A DNA stretch of 64,000 nucleotides from Aurelia coerulea (GCA_039566865.1 CM076943.1:38634663-38698662), one strand, 5' to 3'; shown: positions 28,201 through 34,639, counted from the first letter of the stretch. Notes: generated from the sequence alone by a model not told the origin. Translations and numbers: made by a program.

Positions 28201-31200
28201 TACTAATGGTATAGTGACCCAATATCATTTTAAGGTTCGTTAATTTCTTTTGTTGGGATAGCTGACAAACATGTATTTAGAGAAAAAATGAGCTGACATT
28301 GACTAGAGTAGTGTCACCCATTATGCCCATGTCGTCACGAAGTAAAAGAGCAATTAATGAAAAAGCCAAGTAGCCAGGTTATATCACCAACTAATGAAGA
28401 AAAAGATCACAGAGTATTGACTTTTTACGTAAACTCTTTATACTGATTATAGAAGATTTTAAAGAAGGGGGTAAAAACGTCTCTTTCTTCGAGCGTCGCC
28501 CATTATGGCCGCAGGACAAACAAGTAACACTACTCTCCGGTAAAAAGTTTCAATAAGAAAAAATAGTTCTAATTACTGTTATTTGTTTATTACTAGGCAC
28601 TTTAAACACAAAAATATCAATAAGAATTAACCTAAACTTCGAGTTTTGGCACTTGAAATACATGCTTCGAGTTGTTCTAAATCCTGCCTTATCTTTTGTG
28701 CATGGACGGATGATTTTGGCATAAGTTTCTAAAATGCAAATAGACTTCATATAATGCTGCGTTTTTCTGGGTTTCAATGATTTTCCAAGTCGGTAAGTAA
28801 GATTTTAACGCAAATTGGTGTTTTTCTTTAATAAATTTTGCATTTCAATATTTTGAAGCGACTGGAAACTTCTCTGGTAAACTGATGGGCATAAGGGGCG
28901 ACAAAAATAGCAATTAGCAGCACTCAGACTTCATGACCTTAAATCTGAATCAGAAATCACTTTGCTTTTTTGCTTTATTGTAGATTGCCTCTCAAGAGAC
29001 AGGACTTTTGAAAAATCAAAGCACATTTTAAAAATTTCAAACCACAAGGTGCTTTTTTGCTTTATTGTAGATTGCCTCTCAAGAGACAGGACTTTTGAAA
29101 AATCAAAGCACATTTTAAAAATTTCAAACCACAAGGTGCTGAGCGAACGAAAAAGAAGAAAGGAATGTAAATAGAATCATGAAATTTGCAAATACTTGAA
29201 AGAACCTATTATTGATATGCACAAAGCATCTCGTCGGGTTTCAATGCCAAAGAACTGAAACTTCAGTGAAGGTCACATCATGATAAAACAGATGTCAGCG
29301 AAGATTTTCTGTACAATTGCAATTTCATTACTGGTCGTCAGTCCTCAGAAATTTAATTTCTCTTGCTAGTCGGCCATAATGGGCGACGCTACTCTAGAGA
29401 ATGCTTCACAAGAGATACATGCACGAGACAAACAAACCTTCAAAGCTTTTGCCAAATCTTCTTCCCTGTCTATGACTTCGTTAGCAGACAACTCTACTCT
29501 GTTTTGGAGAGCTTGGCATTGAACGTTTAGCGGTTTCAGTGATTCATAAAACTGTATCTGTGACAAAAAAGGAATCAACAAATAATTGATAACAACTTAC
29601 ATGCGAAAATAGGAAAACTTATGTTTGAATTTCAAATAACTCACTTATGCCAAATGCCCAAAACCCACCAACTGAGTAAGAAAGAATTCGGTTGCGCAGC
29701 CAATTCGTAAAATTTCAAAATTTCATTTCAATTAGGCTTGAACTTGATTTTTTATATTTTGCCCACTAATGGCCCGGGGGGGGGGGGGTACTTCACATAT
29801 TTTGGGTACGGGGACGTGCCATCGGAAAGGGTATCGATTTTCGCGATTTTGGTATAAGGAACGGTATCGATTTTCACGATTTTGGTATAAGGAACGGTAT
29901 CGATTTTCGCAATTTTGGCTTAAGGAACGATTTTGGTATACTTTTTCGGAAAATTGGTATAAGGTCGGGTATACTTTTTCGGAAAACTTTTTCGGAAAAT
30001 TGGTACAAGGTCGGGTATACTTTTTCGCAAAATTTGTATAAGGAACGGGTATGTTTTTGAAGCTTCGATGGCACGTCCGCGACCAAAACCTGGTCAAGGA
30101 ACCCCCCCCCCCCCCCCCCCGGGACTAATGGATGCTTTAGATCTGTCAGAAGTCTCTTATTAACATGAGATCAGTTTCCTCACATTGCTCGAAACGTGCT
30201 GTTCACCATGACACATAAACAAAGCGTTGTTTTCCGTCCTAACCATTAATGTAAGAGAATAGTTGAACAGACCTAGCTATCCTATAAAAGAGTTTGGATC
30301 GAGAGATATTTCTACACTTTTATACCAAAGGCTCAATTAAGAGACGGTAGAGCTTGTATCACCCTTGTACACATTTGAAAATTCTATAAAATCTATAAAT
30401 ATTATTCGATCAGGACTACTTTGTAGAATAGCTAAAAGGTATATTGCACCGGTTTTCTTTCCATTATCAAACATTACTATGTCTGCAAAAACATTCTTTT
30501 ACAATTATGTAGGAATAGTTGGAAAGCAAATTAAACAGAGCCAACATGTCGATTTGTTTTGCCAAAAAGCAGGGAAACCAAGTTTTAAAAAGTTCATCAA
30601 TTGAGAGAAAAGTTGTGCATGTGAATGATAGACAAATTCTGGAAACTAGCAATAAAAATATTCAGGGATTGCTGCCTACTGAGTTTACTCACTAAAATTG
30701 TTGTCAAAATTTTCACGATAGTGGTCAATAGCGACTTGTGCAGGAAAAGGCTTCATGCAAGAATCCTCTGAAGTCCCAAAGTCACAAAACTTCAAAAACA
30801 GTTACATTTGGGTGACAAATTGGTTGGTATATTATATTTTAAGGAGCAAGTCATTTGACAATGCAAATAATGCTGATTTTGAAATGCAACAAACAATAAG
30901 ATATTATCATCATGCATTTTATACTGCGCATATATGCTCATGTTTGAGGAAGCAACTAAGCAAAAGCATCAGCTAAGCAATGAAATTTGCTTTCTAAATC
31001 GATTTCATGCATTTTGCAGTATGATTTAACACAGTGAATGAAATGGCCTTATCTGCAATTTCCTTAGCAGGCAAAAGAGGATGTAATAATAACTTACAGC
31101 TATAAACTCCCTGAGCGTTAATTCATCAGGATTCTGGCCCTTGATGGACAAATATTCATCTTCATCTATCTCCAAATTTGTGAGCAAATCTTTTGACTTG

Positions 31201-31655
31201 ATTGCTTTTTCTGTCAGCTTTTCATTATCAAGATTGATTTCCTTTTGCTTCCGCAGTAGGAACTGAACCTCTTGTTTAAGGTTTTTGTTTTCATGACTGT
31301 ACTCTTCGGTCAAAGTCCTTATTTGATTTTGGAACTTAGCTACAATGATCTGCTTTTGGTGGATGGCATCTGAAAGTGTTTCTTCCACTTCATCAATCTT
31401 GCTAAGGTATTCAGCTTTCATTGTATCTATAACCAGGTTTTTCTGGCTTAATTCAATTCTTGCGAGCTCTAAATCGTGTTGTAGTTGTTTCTTGTTGATC
31501 ATTTCCTTTGTTATATGCAGGTCTGAGTCCCCAACGGTCAAAGATGAAGAAGAACTAAGCAATGTATCTGTGATATTGTCAGAAGTTGTACTCTCAAGTT
31601 CACCAGTGAACAGGCTTCCACTTTGAGATGTTAGATTACTCTGACTTGAATCCAT
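1191..31655 (-). CDS. PIBF1: PIBF1 / CEP90 centrosomal coiled-coil protein (13 exons seen, 3' end missing)
   Basis: Progesterone-induced blocking factor 1 (CEP90) is a coiled-coil protein of centriolar satellites and distal centrioles, needed for centriole appendage assembly and ciliogenesis. Thirteen minus-strand exons join in frame with GT-AG junctions: 31655-31098, 29557-29438, 27329-27196, 26363-26255, 24216-24035, 22796-22671, 21543-21445, 18406-18241, 12851-12701, 5865-5775, 3980-3878, 2572-2442 and 1275-1191. They total 2,055 nt, or 685 codons; human PIBF1 has 757 residues, so about 70 are missing on the left. Family hallmarks in order: [19 protein letters not shown], a [11 protein letters not shown] block, [16 protein letters not shown], a [16 protein letters not shown] block, [67 protein letters not shown] and [15 protein letters not shown]. 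The chosen ATG (31655) has G at +4; an ATG two codons upstream (31661) is the alternative. No stop or frameshift was found. Introns are full of transposons. Confidence 0.95.
2442..2572 (-). CDS. PIBF1: PIBF1 exon 12
   Basis: This exon is 131 nt: 43 codons plus two bases. It encodes [20 protein letters not shown] and on to SLHDDI. It matches vertebrate [20 protein letters not shown]. The acceptor is TTGCAG and the donor AC|gtaagt. Confidence 0.96.
3878..3980 (-). CDS. PIBF1: PIBF1 exon 11
   Basis: This exon is 103 nt: one base in (completing a Ser codon shared with exon 10), then [20 protein letters not shown] and on to LASE. It is the counterpart of vertebrate SVHLARRVLQLEKQNS. The donor is gtattt, phase 0. 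It is too short and lacks an ATG, so simple ORF scanning misses it. Confidence 0.96.
4798..5291. mobile_element. MULE-type MITE, 9-bp target duplication (copy 1)
   Basis: The inverted ends are AACATAGGGCTCAAATCTTT on the left and AGCATATGGCTCAAATCTTT as the complement of the right. A perfect 9-bp duplication GTTCTTAGT flanks the element (4789-4797 and 5292-5300). Nine-base target duplications are characteristic of Mutator-like elements. The two halves are roughly complementary over much of the 494 bp, and there is no transposase frame. A second complete copy lies at 47305-47821 and a partial one near 27707. It sits in the PIBF1 intron between exons 10 and 11. Confidence 0.85.
5775..5865 (-). 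CDS. PIBF1: PIBF1 exon 10
   Basis: This exon is 91 nt: two bases in, 29 codons, two out. It encodes [20 protein letters not shown] then STAKRRMQQ. The [10 protein letters not shown] motif is diagnostic of PIBF1. The acceptor is TTTGTAG. The 6.8-kb intron before it (5866-12700) holds the antisense LINE relic and its 127-bp array. Confidence 0.97.
6655..6910 (+). mobile_element. tRNA-derived SINE candidate
   Basis: Starting near 6667 is a polymerase III A-box-like TGGCTGAGCGG, followed about 60 bp on by a B-box-like GGTCAAACTCC. Downstream is the block CCTTCGGAAGGGACGTTAAA, which I recall from the central parts of invertebrate SINEs. The element ends in A-rich sequence (CAAAACAAAAATAAAA). The tRNA-like head does not fold into a clean cloverleaf by eye, so it is not a tRNA gene. 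I saw no flanking target duplication, and the SINE family is not identified. Confidence 0.5.
7240..10300 (-). pseudogene. Antisense jockey/CR1-like LINE relic in a PIBF1 intron
   Basis: Reading the minus strand from 10300 down, pieces of a non-LTR retrotransposon polyprotein appear in order but in shifting frames. They are the endonuclease-RT linker ([20 protein letters not shown] near 10215), a block equivalent to INESFQSGIFPDKMKLAKV near 9700, the fingers region ([23 protein letters not shown]) from 9600 down to 8060, APQGS near 7855, the catalytic [10 protein letters not shown] near 7765, and a C-terminal [18 protein letters not shown] near 7410. Stops and frameshifts are frequent, so it is dead. 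It resembles the open LINE at 32454-34510 but is clearly diverged. The fingers region has been amplified into a 12-copy tandem array (separate entry). Confidence 0.88.
8109..9628. repeat. 127-bp tandem array (about 12 copies) built from LINE RT sequence
   Basis: The unit begins GACCACTACGAAACCCAAAC and recurs at 8109, 8236, 8363, 8490, 8617, 8744, 8871, 8998, 9125, 9252, 9379 and 9506, an exact 127-bp step. On the minus strand one frame reads [20 protein letters not shown] then [12 protein letters not shown], the region of a LINE RT between the PISLL and GFR motifs. Since 127 is not a multiple of three, successive units change frame, so the array cannot encode a repeated-domain protein. Copies are nearly identical. 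One site alternates G or C (GTTGATACG or GTTCATACG), and the last copy has a short deletion and other changes. Confidence 0.97.
10300..11657. other. PIBF1 intron sequence, no gene seen
   Basis: No exon or complete transposon is recognised here. A segment near 10885-10990 (TAGTCATAGTCTTTTGCTCC and on) resembles 5545-5620, so both are copies of some dispersed repeat. Open frames at 10918-11298 lie in this repeat and look like nothing known. Confidence 0.5.
11661..12105. mobile_element. Harbinger-type palindromic MITE, TAA target sites
   Basis: Termini are GGGCCTGTTTATAAGAGGCG on the left and GGGCCTGTTTATATGAGGCG as the complement of the right, followed by GC-rich arms built from GCCAGCCCG and CGGGCTGGC repeats that are themselves palindromic. 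TAA flanks both ends (11658-11660 and 12106-12108), the 3-bp duplication typical of PIF/Harbinger. GC content is strikingly above that of the surroundings. No transposase is present. Confidence 0.8.
12701..12851 (-). CDS. PIBF1: PIBF1 exon 9
   Basis: This exon is 151 nt: 50 codons plus one base. It encodes [20 protein letters not shown] and [18 protein letters not shown], nearly identical to the vertebrate VLTKEFYSLQ, KRITEL and IYEKLEKELDEIIMQTAE blocks. The acceptor is CTTTTAG and the donor gtgagt. Confidence 0.96.
13382..13900. mobile_element. Palindromic mariner-like MITE, one end seen
   Basis: The left end TACCGGGTGATGCAAGAAAA belongs to the same CCGGGTG-ended group as 514-1088, 15171-15757 and 20021-20563. 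Inside, CTGTCTTTTGAGATGCTGCA near 13490 is complementary to TGCAACATCTCAAAAGATAG near 13855, so the element folds back. I could not find a matching right terminus and assume it is lost or diverged. Confidence 0.5.
14963..16830. mobile_element. Non-autonomous hAT element, 8-bp target duplication
   Basis: The left end CAGGGCTTGAAAA and the complement of the right end CAGGGCTGGAAAA are typical short hAT termini. They are flanked by a perfect 8-bp duplication CATTTAGG (14955-14962 and 16831-16838), the hallmark length for hAT. Subterminal TGCCAGGAAATTT-type blocks recur near both ends. The 1,868-bp interior has no hAT transposase. It contains a nested mariner-like palindrome at 15171-15757. It lies in the PIBF1 intron between exons 8 and 9. 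Confidence 0.88.
15171..15757. mobile_element. Mariner-like MITE nested in the hAT element
   Basis: The left end TGCCGGGTGACCCAAGAAAA pairs imperfectly with the complement of the right end, CACCGGTTGACCCAGAAATA. The interior shares blocks with 13382-13900 (for example CTATCTTTTGAGTTGCTGCA against CTGTCTTTTGAGATGCTGCA). It is older and more diverged than the hAT element appears, which suggests either later decay or capture before hAT moved. Confidence 0.5.
17588..18145. mobile_element. Mariner/pogo-like element with a strong inner palindrome
   Basis: The ends are CAGTAGGTCCCCGAATATAA and, as complement of the right, CAGTAAGTCCCTGCATATAA, each preceded by TA as in Tc1/mariner/pogo insertions. 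A second, better palindrome is nested at 17768-18014 with arms of about 110 bp (AACTACACTGACGTTTGTCT against its complement, then GTCTAGATATACAGTATTTT against its complement). The right end stops about 95 bp short of PIBF1 exon 8. Confidence 0.72.
18241..18406 (-). CDS. PIBF1: PIBF1 exon 8
   Basis: This exon is 166 nt: one base in, 55 codons, phase 0 out. It encodes [20 protein letters not shown] and [12 protein letters not shown], the counterpart of vertebrate YRELQLSTESKVTE and LKSFESERVQLL. The donor is AAAGAA|gtgagt. Confidence 0.95.
18899..19252. mobile_element. Poly-G/poly-C-bounded element (copy A)
   Basis: A run of about 15 G starts the element, followed by TGTACTTCATTGTGAAAA. The other end is ACAATGAAG followed by about 14 C, so the termini are inverted repeats that include the homopolymer. 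Internal text such as ACCCATTCGTATGA and ACCCATATGA recurs on both strands. The flanks GGATTTC and GGATGTC could be an imperfect target duplication. It resembles 29773-30123 in layout rather than in exact sequence. Confidence 0.55.
19265..19510. mobile_element. TTAA-flanked palindromic MITE
   Basis: TTAA occurs at both boundaries (19261-19264 and 19511-19514). The inverted ends are AGAGCCATTGGAACCTAGG and, as complement of the right, AGAGCCACTGTCACCCAGG, about 24 bp with a few mismatches. TTAA duplication points to piggyBac-, Kolobok- or Sola-type integration. At 246 bp there is no coding capacity. Confidence 0.7.
20021..20563. mobile_element. Palindromic mariner-type MITE
   Basis: The left terminus TACCGGGTGTCCCAAAAAAG pairs with the complement of the right terminus TACCGGGTATCCCAAGAAAG; pairing extends about 45 bp (GTACTCC, then CAAAAATGACCAAA on the right). 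TA lies at each edge. The arms continue inward, so it is a fold-back of the same group as 514-1088. No transposase is present. Confidence 0.78.
21445..21543 (-). CDS. PIBF1: PIBF1 exon 7
   Basis: This exon is 99 nt: one base in, 32 codons, two bases out. It encodes [16 protein letters not shown], matching vertebrate LREARDNAVAEKERA. I chose the gtgagt donor after ACTGA because it keeps the frame into exon 8 (giving [14 protein letters not shown]); an earlier gtcgtt is a weaker site and would break the frame. Confidence 0.92.
   Translation of the reverse strand, partial: GSKRGKRQCSGRKTKIWPNCERGRRQAKRGRY
21694..21815. repeat. 17-bp tandem repeat, about 7 copies
   Basis: The unit ATCTTAATACCCAATTT repeats with an exact 17-bp step (21696, 21713, 21730 and on to 21798). 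It adjoins the 64-bp minisatellite that follows. Confidence 0.95.
21825..22415. repeat. 64-bp minisatellite, about 9 copies, each with a hairpin
   Basis: GAGAGATAAT recurs every 64 bp from 21887 to 22399 (one copy reads GAGACATAAT). Each unit carries the perfect palindrome CACTCTTGAAGAGTG (one copy CTTAAAG, one CTTCAAG) and a variable TCATGTTT, TCTTGTTT or TCTTCTTG site. The unit is intronic, between PIBF1 exons 6 and 7. The repeat is contiguous and has no unique spacers, so it is not a CRISPR. Confidence 0.95.
22671..22796 (-). CDS. PIBF1: PIBF1 exon 6
   Basis: This exon is 126 nt: one base in, 41 codons, two bases out. It encodes [18 protein letters not shown] and on to SQEIYEREN. It matches the vertebrate DHYKTEYENKL and REMYEREN blocks. 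The acceptor is TTTTTGCAG and the donor gtaaga. Confidence 0.94.
23144..23496. mobile_element. TIR element of unassigned class
   Basis: Perfect 16-bp inverted ends GGCTGCGGTCACACTA and its complement bound a 353-bp segment. AAT on both sides may be a 3-bp target duplication. The interior has further GTCACAC and GTGATAT motifs near both ends. No open frame of interest was found. Confidence 0.68.
24035..24216 (-). CDS. PIBF1: PIBF1 exon 5
   Basis: This exon is 182 nt, phase 0 in and two bases out. It encodes [20 protein letters not shown], then [13 protein letters not shown]. This is one of the most conserved parts of the family (vertebrate EQTVTLLQKDKEYLNRQ and AREEMYEKYVASR). Confidence 0.95.
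24217..26254. other. PIBF1 intron 4-5, no gene seen
   Basis: No exon is recognised. A segment around 25580-25930 (GTGATATCTTGATTATCTTC, GCTTGCCACCTTATCAC) is distantly like the interior of the MULE-type MITE at 4798-5291 and may be an old copy. The rest shows nothing I can name. Confidence 0.45.
26255..26363 (-). CDS. PIBF1: PIBF1 exon 4
   Basis: This exon is 109 nt. The first base completes the split Arg codon; then [20 protein letters not shown] and on to EENEHLRNE. The acceptor is TTCCAG and the donor gtaagt, phase 0. It lines up with the vertebrate [20 protein letters not shown] segment. Confidence 0.9.
27196..27329 (-). CDS. PIBF1: PIBF1 exon 3
   Basis: This exon is 134 nt, starting in phase 0 and leaving two bases. 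It encodes [20 protein letters not shown] and on to [11 protein letters not shown]. It corresponds to the vertebrate [20 protein letters not shown] region, with the conserved RCQ motif. The donor is CGACG|gtacga. Confidence 0.92.
27707..27943. mobile_element. Partial or decayed copy of the MULE-type MITE
   Basis: AACATATGGCTCAAATCTTT, then AAAAAGGTCGGTGTAAAATT, matches the left end of the copies at 4798 and 47305 for about 100 bp and then diverges. A degenerate inverse end (TTTGAGCCATAC) occurs near 27930. I did not see a clear 9-bp duplication. Confidence 0.5.
28304..29396. mobile_element. TIR element beside PIBF1 exon 2
   Basis: The left end TAGAGTAGTGTCACCCATTA pairs with the complement of the right end TAGAGTAGCGTCGCCCATTA, continuing through TG(C/G)CC. 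The terminal TA suggests mariner-type TA duplication. Related CGCCCATTATGG motifs occur internally near 28496 and 28880. The element contains an 87-bp tandem duplication (separate entry). Its right end is about 40 bp from PIBF1 exon 2. Confidence 0.68.
28965..29138. repeat. 87-bp direct tandem duplication
   Basis: The block beginning GCTTTTTTGCTTTATTGTAG and ending AACCACAAGGT occurs twice back to back. The copies look identical, so the duplication is recent. Both small open frames across it (plus and minus) are products of the duplication. Confidence 0.93.
29438..29557 (-). CDS. PIBF1: PIBF1 exon 2
   Basis: This exon is 120 nt, 40 codons, phase 0 at both ends. It starts [10 protein letters not shown] after a CACAG acceptor and ends LAKALK before gtttgt. 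The FYESL block is the counterpart of the vertebrate FYELVNPL block. A TIR element ends only about 40 bp beyond its donor. Confidence 0.93.
29773..30123. mobile_element. Poly-G/poly-C-bounded element with 8-bp target duplication (copy B)
   Basis: The element starts CCC followed by a run of G and ends with about 18 C followed by GGG. It is flanked by a perfect 8-bp duplication ACTAATGG (29765-29772 and 30124-30131). The interior has GGTACGGGGACGTGCCATCG near the left and GATGGCACGTCCGCGACC near the right as an inner inverted pair. Between them are tandem near-copies of GGTATCGATTTTCGCGATT and GGTATAAGGAACGG units. No transposase is present. The same sequence occurs inverted at 38040-38345. Confidence 0.8.
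30132..31097. other. PIBF1 intron 1-2, no gene seen
   Basis: AT-rich sequence with short open frames that resemble nothing known. I see no transposon ends or exon here. Confidence 0.5.
31098..31655 (-). CDS. PIBF1: PIBF1 exon with start codon
   Basis: This exon encodes 186 residues: a Ser/Thr-rich, low-complexity N-terminus (about 45 residues, poorly conserved in the family) followed by coiled coil. It includes [20 protein letters not shown] and ends at REFIA. The donor is GCT|gtaagt, phase 0. On the upstream side a TTAG at 31680-31683 followed by CAAGC could be the acceptor of a 5'-untranslated intron, which would give a 24-nt leader on this exon. Confidence 0.95.
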
Positions 31656-31683
31656 GATCATAATCAATAAACAAGCTTGCTAA

Positions 31684-32453
31684 CCTTCAAGAGAACGCAA
31701 CTTTAACATTTGAGAAACGCATATATAATTAAACCTTGTAGCCCCTAACTACAATTTAAAGTGCAGATACCTGTACGAAAATACAAGGTCATGTAATAGC
31801 CATGTACAAGCCTTGTAGTTATGGCCTTGTAACCTTGTTATAGCCTGGAATAGTTTATAATTTCTCAGTCGGTCCAAAAATTTTCTCAAAAGTCGGTCCA
31901 CGACAAAATTGGATGGACCGACTTCGTGGACCGACTATTTCATGGACTGACCAACCACGACAAAGCTCGAAAGGTCCATGATAGTTTGAATCAAAGTTGG
32001 TGCGATTTTAAATGTTTTGAGCAAAGGTTGACCCATGACGACAGTTAGAATATTCACAAGAAGTGCATGACAATAACTGGGAGAGTCGTTCTAAGCCAAA
32101 GCAGAGGATGGCATTCAAAAAAAATTCTTAGATGCATTGCAAAATTGTCCAGGCCTCCATTTTTAGGGGCAAGCAATCATTGGCTTGTAAAAAGCGGTCT
32201 AACACAAAATGAAAGGTGTTTGTTGTGCAAAGATTGTCCCAAAGGAACAATGCTGTTACAAATACTCAAAATCTCCAATCTGGCACTGGGGTGCCGGTGG
32301 TGGTAGTTATGTGGTGTTGGAAAACATGAATCCCAAAAAAATAGAGGAGACATGGGTTACAAATATTATCCATCAAAGGTGGTATAAGCTTCTACCAAAA
32401 GCTAACATCATACATGGTACTGTAAGGCCTTTTGTTTCTTTTCAGTCAGTCAA
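31684..32453. other. Intergenic or 5'-intron repeat mixture
   Basis: Contains a TCAGTCGGTCCAAAAA block at 31866, repeated at 35366 with GTCGGTCC echoes, and at 32063-32130 a single diverged unit (ACAATAACTGGGAGAGTCGT, TCTAAGCCAAAG) of the satellite found at 34640-35310. No coding sequence is recognised. Confidence 0.55.
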
Positions 32454-34232
32454 ATAGGGATTAAATCAGTCATAAATATTAGGAAATCTTCTAATGTAAA
32501 CGTCATAAGCAAATTAAAAAATTCTAATGGTGCCCTTACATCTGATCCTGTTGTAATTGCTAATCTATTCAACAAATTTTTTGTCAATGTCTCTCATGAT
32601 ATCACTAAGAACATACCAAGAACCAGAAAGTCTCCCTTGGATTTTGTCCATAATAGAAACTGTGACTCTTTTTTCATTGCCCCCTCAGTTCCCTCAGAGA
32701 TATCTGATATTATCAATTTGCTAAAGCCTGGTAAGTCTTTAGGTCCCAACAGCATTCCTGTTAAGCTTCTAAAGCACCTGTGTCCCTTGATTAGTTTACC
32801 ACTCTCTCAAATCATAAATGAATCCTTTCAATCTGGTATATTTCCTGACAAGATGAAACTTGCAAAAGTTATCCCTCTGTTTAAAAAGGGTTGTTCGGTT
32901 ACTGCTTCTAATTATCGTCCCATTTCTCTCTTGTCTGTCTTTAGCAAAATCACTGAAAAAGTTATGTATAAACGTTTGTATGACTTCTTAGAAAAGCATA
33001 GTATCTTATATTCATTTCAGTTTGGTTTTCGTGAAAGTCACTCCATTAACCATGCTTTAGTCAGCATGACAGAAACTATCAAAAATTCACTTGACAACAG
33101 AAAATTTGGCTGCGGAATCTTTCTTGATTTGCAGAAAGCATTTGATACTGTAAACCATAGCATTCTTTTGTTGAAGCTTGAAAATTATGGAATTCGAGGA
33201 CCTGCTTTAGAGTGGTTCAAATCTTACTTATCAGGTAGAACGCAATATGTTTCTGTGAATGGGTCTAGCTCCAGCCATCTAAATGTTACATGTGGAGTTC
33301 CACAGGGTTCTGTCCTTGGCCCCCTCCTTTTCTTAATTTTTATTAATGATTTACCAAATTCATCATCTTTACTCTCCTTCTACTTATTTGCGGATGATAC
33401 AAATATCTACTTTGAAGCTGAAAATCTTGATATGCTGCAAAGAATAGTAAATAGAGAGTTAAAAAAGGTTAAAGAATGGCTTGATGTAAACAAGTTGTCA
33501 TTAAACATTGATAAAACTAATTTCATAATATTTAAATCTCCTCAACATTCATCATTGGAAACAGTAAATATTAAAATTGGAAATCAACCAGTAAAACAGT
33601 CTAGGTATGTAAAATTTCTTGGCATTCTTTTGGATGAACATCTTAGCTGGAAATACCATTTATCTGAACTTTCAAAAAAATTGGCCAGAACATGTGGTAT
33701 GTTTTTCAAGATAAGACACTTTCTTCCTATCGATGTTTTGATCTGTCTATACAATTCATTATTTTCTTCCTTTCTCCAATATGGTATAGTAGTATGGGGA
33801 CTTACATATGATGTTCATATAAAGCCTGTATATTTGTTGCAAAAAAGAGTGGTAAAAGCTATTGCATTTGAACATTTCACCTCACCCTCCACTCCTATCT
33901 TTTCTGACTTGAAAATCTTGAAGCTTCAAGATCTTTTTCAGCTAAAATTGCTTTGTTTTGTTTATGATTGTGTGAATAAGATCTCTCCTAATTGCTTCCA
34001 CAATTTTTTTGAACCAGTGACAAATGTTCATCAGTATGGTACACGGCAAGCCTCAAAAAATGACATTTTCTTAAATCGAAAAAATACCTTGCAATATGGT
34101 ATCAGGTCTGTGCGTATCTTTGGTGCTAAATCTTGGAACAACATTCCAGTTGATATAAAGACATTGTCATCTGCTTTCAGTTTTCGTCAAAAGCTTAAAG
34201 CCTTTTTATTCATGAAGAACTATCAAAGTTGA
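32454..34232 (+). CDS. LINE reverse transcriptase (ORF2 fragment)
   Basis: The frame is open from the truncation point to TGA at 34232. There is no natural start codon at the 5' end, because this is the interior of ORF2. Numbering from 32637, RT landmarks are: NYRPISLLSVF (92-102), FQFGFRESHS (128-136), FLDLQKAFDTVNH with the first catalytic Asp (162-174), GVPQGSVLGPLLF (220-232), the catalytic [10 protein letters not shown] (251-260) and a thumb-like KTNFIIF. The C-terminus has SLFSSFLQYGIVVWGL and RIFGAKSWNNIPVDIK, usual for this LINE group. In an active element the RT makes cDNA at a nicked target site. This copy lacks the endonuclease, so it should not move on its own. Confidence 0.9.
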   Translation: MGIKSVINIRKSSNVNVISKLKNSNGALTSDPVVIANLFNKFFVNVSHDITKNIPRTRKSPLDFVHNRNCDSFFIAPSVPSEISDIINLLKPGKSLGPNSIPVKLLKHLCPLISLPLSQIINESFQSGIFPDKMKLAKVIPLFKKGCSVTASNYRPISLLSVFSKITEKVMYKRLYDFLEKHSILYSFQFGFRESHSINHALVSMTETIKNSLDNRKFGCGIFLDLQKAFDTVNHSILLLKLENYGIRGPALEWFKSYLSGRTQYVSVNGSSSSHLNVTCGVPQGSVLGPLLFLIFINDLPNSSSLLSFYLFADDTNIYFEAENLDMLQRIVNRELKKVKEWLDVNKLSLNIDKTNFIIFKSPQHSSLETVNIKIGNQPVKQSRYVKFLGILLDEHLSWKYHLSELSKKLARTCGMFFKIRHFLPIDVLICLYNSLFSSFLQYGIVVWGLTYDVHIKPVYLLQKRVVKAIAFEHFTSPSTPIFSDLKILKLQDLFQLKLLCFVYDCVNKISPNCFHNFFEPVTNVHQYGTRQASKNDIFLNRKNTLQYGIRSVRIFGAKSWNNIPVDIKTLSSAFSFRQKLKAFLFMKNYQS

Positions 34233-34510
34233 TCCTAAAGTGATAAATATCACTCTGGTCCCTCGATAAATGATTAAATAAGATTCAAGACCATCTTTGA
34301 AAGGGGGTGCTCTATCCTCGATTAGTTTAGCTATTGAGAGAGGTCCTCCTAAAGAAATTCCCCTGCATGCAACATCTTATGTAATTGTTATTCATTGTAT
34401 GTTATAAGTATGTTTATGTAATTTGTAGTCATTGTATGTAATTAGTGTTTTTATTGAGATATTGCATGTAGAGGAATTTTAAAATATATGAACTGAACTG
34501 AACTGAACAC
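32454..34510 (+). mobile_element. 5'-truncated jockey/CR1-like LINE
   Basis: A non-LTR retrotransposon copy that keeps the end of the endonuclease-RT linker, the complete RT domain and the C-terminal region, then about 270 bp of 3' UTR ending in a (TGAAC)n microsatellite (34489-34508). The apurinic endonuclease and ORF1 are missing, as expected from incomplete reverse transcription. The intact reading frame suggests a young insertion. I saw no clear target duplication. It lies upstream of the PIBF1 start codon, opposite in direction. Confidence 0.92.
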
Positions 34511-34639
34511 TGCCCACACTATAATCATTAGGGAAAACCTTCTTAGAGGACAAACACACCAAAACAAGTCGCTTTTGCTACGCTTGGCGGTGAAGAAGTT
34601 GTTGTACTTAAGATTACGCTTATACTTAAAACTCCAAGG

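Noticed and set aside
29732..30097. 121-codon minus and 90-codon plus frames
   Set aside because: Both are products of the tandem units of element B.
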